DNA of 5,205 bases from Anaerolineales bacterium (GTDB taxonomy: Bacteria; Chloroflexota; Anaerolineae; Promineifilales; Promineifilaceae): positions 1 through 5,205 of the forward strand of contig JAGQGA010000416.1 in NCBI GenBank assembly GCA_020432595.1, written 5' to 3'. A program made the translations under genes and the position numbers. Positions 4,420 to 5,205 of the stretch are shown one piece after another. The notes under the pieces are model-generated. The model saw only the letters and a list, made by a program, of their open reading frames with translations. It made no database searches and was not told the DNA's origin. The stretch's first letter is position 1. Each line of letters opens with the position of its first letter.

Positions 4420-5205
4420 ATGTTAGAATTTCAACTGGATGAAGAACAAAAGATGTTGACCGATGCCATCCACCGTTACAGCACGGAGATGGTGCGGAAA
4501 GTGTTCCGCGATGCGGACGAGGAAGGCCGCATCCCGGCGGAAGTGATTCAGGCGGGGTGGGAGATGGGGGTGCTGGCAACCTCGCTGCCGGAGGCTTATG
4601 GTGGCTTTGGCGACTATTCGGCCGTAACCCAAGTGCTGGCGGCGGAAGCGTTTGGTTGGGGCGATTTGGCAACGGCGCTGGCGGTGATGACCCCCAATTT
4701 GGTGGCGATTCCGGTGCTGCTGGCGGGAACCGAGGCGCAAAAAGAGGCGCATTTGCCGCTTTTTGCCGAGGAAAACCCGCCCAAGGTGACGGCCGCGTTG
4801 ACCGAGCCGCGTATTCAATATGACCCGCGTCGGCTGCAAACAACGGCCGTTCTTGACCATGACCATTATGTGCTAAACGGCCGTAAAACCTACGTCCCGC
4901 TGGCCGCCGAGGCCGAGACCTTCCTTATTTACGCCAACGAAGACGGCCAAACCCAAGCCTTTTTTGTCGCTGCTGGCACCAATGGGCTGACCGTGGGCGA
5001 GCGCGACAAGCTGATGGGGATCAAGGGGCTGCCCACCTACAAGCTGTCGCTAGAAAATGTGCGGATTCCGGCTGAGAACCGGCTGGGCGGGGCGGCCGGC
5101 AGTGATTTTGAAACCCTGCTCAACCACAGCCGTCTGGCGCAGGGGGCGTTGGCCGTGGGGCTGACCCAGGCCAGCTTTGAATATGCCCGCGATTATGCCA
5201 AGCAG
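4420..5205 (+). CDS. Acyl-CoA dehydrogenase family protein, N-terminal 262 residues, 3' end outside the window
   Basis: The frame from ATG at 4420 is open to the right edge and covers about two-thirds of a typical 380-residue acyl-CoA dehydrogenase. These FAD enzymes introduce a 2,3-double bond into acyl-CoA substrates in the cytoplasm and pass electrons to electron-transfer flavoprotein. The N-terminal helical domain (about 1-118) includes LPEAYGGFGDY at 56-66. The beta domain begins near 123 with ALTEP (126-130), the flavin-contact motif. MGIKGLPTYKLSLENVRIPA (199-218) and AENRLG (218-223) match the family's MG-x-(R/K)-(G/A) and VP-x-x-x-LG signatures. The C-terminal helices begin near 228 and the view ends just before the expected R-x-x-FG. 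The catalytic Glu region is not visible. The usual GSD after TEP is replaced by QYD, and the usual K-x-(F/W)-I-T-N by KTYVPL, so substrate or function may be unusual. A good AGAGG lies 4 nt before the ATG. It is probably co-transcribed with the TetR gene upstream. Confidence 0.92.
   Translation, partial: MLEFQLDEEQKMLTDAIHRYSTEMVRKVFRDADEEGRIPAEVIQAGWEMGVLATSLPEAYGGFGDYSAVTQVLAAEAFGWGDLATALAVMTPNLVAIPVLLAGTEAQKEAHLPLFAEENPPKVTAALTEPRIQYDPRRLQTTAVLDHDHYVLNGRKTYVPLAAEAETFLIYANEDGQTQAFFVAAGTNGLTVGERDKLMGIKGLPTYKLSLENVRIPAENRLGGAAGSDFETLLNHSRLAQGALAVGLTQASFEYARDYAKQ

Larger units (their letters stand above)
602..4885. repeat. Highly iterated palindrome AACGGCCGTT (dispersed copies)
   Basis: Perfect 10-bp copies are at 602-611, 1029-1038, 1628-1637, 2188-2197, 3678-3687 and 4842-4851. 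A seventh copy of the inner octamer ACGGCCGT is at 4877-4884. Near-copies are TCGGCCGTTA (867), GCGGCCGTTA (2726), AACGGCCGAT (3842 and 4259) and TCGGCCGTAA (4618). The core CGGCCG occurs 18 times in the window, against about 1.3 expected with equal base use. Inside the luxR-type gene the four perfect copies fall in all three codon phases (T-A-V, R-P and N-G-R). The copy at 3678 lies in the untranslated leader of tetR. Selection or spread at the DNA level is therefore more likely than protein constraint. No CGGCCG occurs in positions 1-600. Confidence 0.85.

Noticed and set aside
4100..4843. 247-codon open frame antisense to tetR and the acyl-CoA dehydrogenase gene
   Set aside because: It is Pro/Ser/Arg-rich and is explained as the mirror of two clear genes with GC-rich codons.

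Overview
The window most likely comes from a GC-rich bacterium, probably a member of the Chloroflexota (Anaerolineae/Caldilineae-like). The basis is inference. There is a large NB-ARC/TPR/LuxR regulator of a type abundant in that phylum, a TetR regulator paired with an acyl-CoA dehydrogenase, and short repeats scattered between genes. No rRNA or other phylogenetic marker is present.

Layout from left to right. At 1-294 (+) lies the C-terminal end of a DDE transposase that runs in from the left edge. At 295-562 there is a gene-poor stretch with small hairpins and a GAGATTA tandem repeat. At 563-3141 (-) lies a large LuxR-type (LAL/MalT-like) signal-responsive transcription factor: a P-loop NB-ARC ATPase, a winged helix, TPRs and a C-terminal LuxR helix-turn-helix. 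It is split into two reading frames at a run of nine G (minus strand; 2286-2294). One extra G would restore a single protein of about 859 residues with the family's normal spacing. At 3142-3625 there is an intergenic region holding a long imperfect hairpin (3330-3393), a C-terminal remnant of an NTF2-like/DUF4440 protein on the minus strand (3426-3539), and a well-formed sigma70-type promoter with several dyads ahead of tetR. At 3711-4349 (+) is a TetR-family repressor. At 4349-4400 a strong hairpin fills the gap between genes. From 4420 (+) an acyl-CoA dehydrogenase gene runs off the right edge.

The tetR and acyl-CoA dehydrogenase genes share a strand, are 70 bp apart and probably form one transcription unit. 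The repressor may sense an acyl-CoA or a related ligand and control itself and the dehydrogenase through the palindromes at its promoter. The LuxR-type regulator is transcribed divergently, and no target is visible here.

The most striking feature that genes do not explain is a highly repeated palindrome, AACGGCCGTT: six perfect copies in 5.2 kb plus several near-copies. It falls in all three codon phases of one gene and once in a leader region, and is absent from the 600 bp carrying the transposase. It resembles the behaviour of the cyanobacterial HIP1 octamer.
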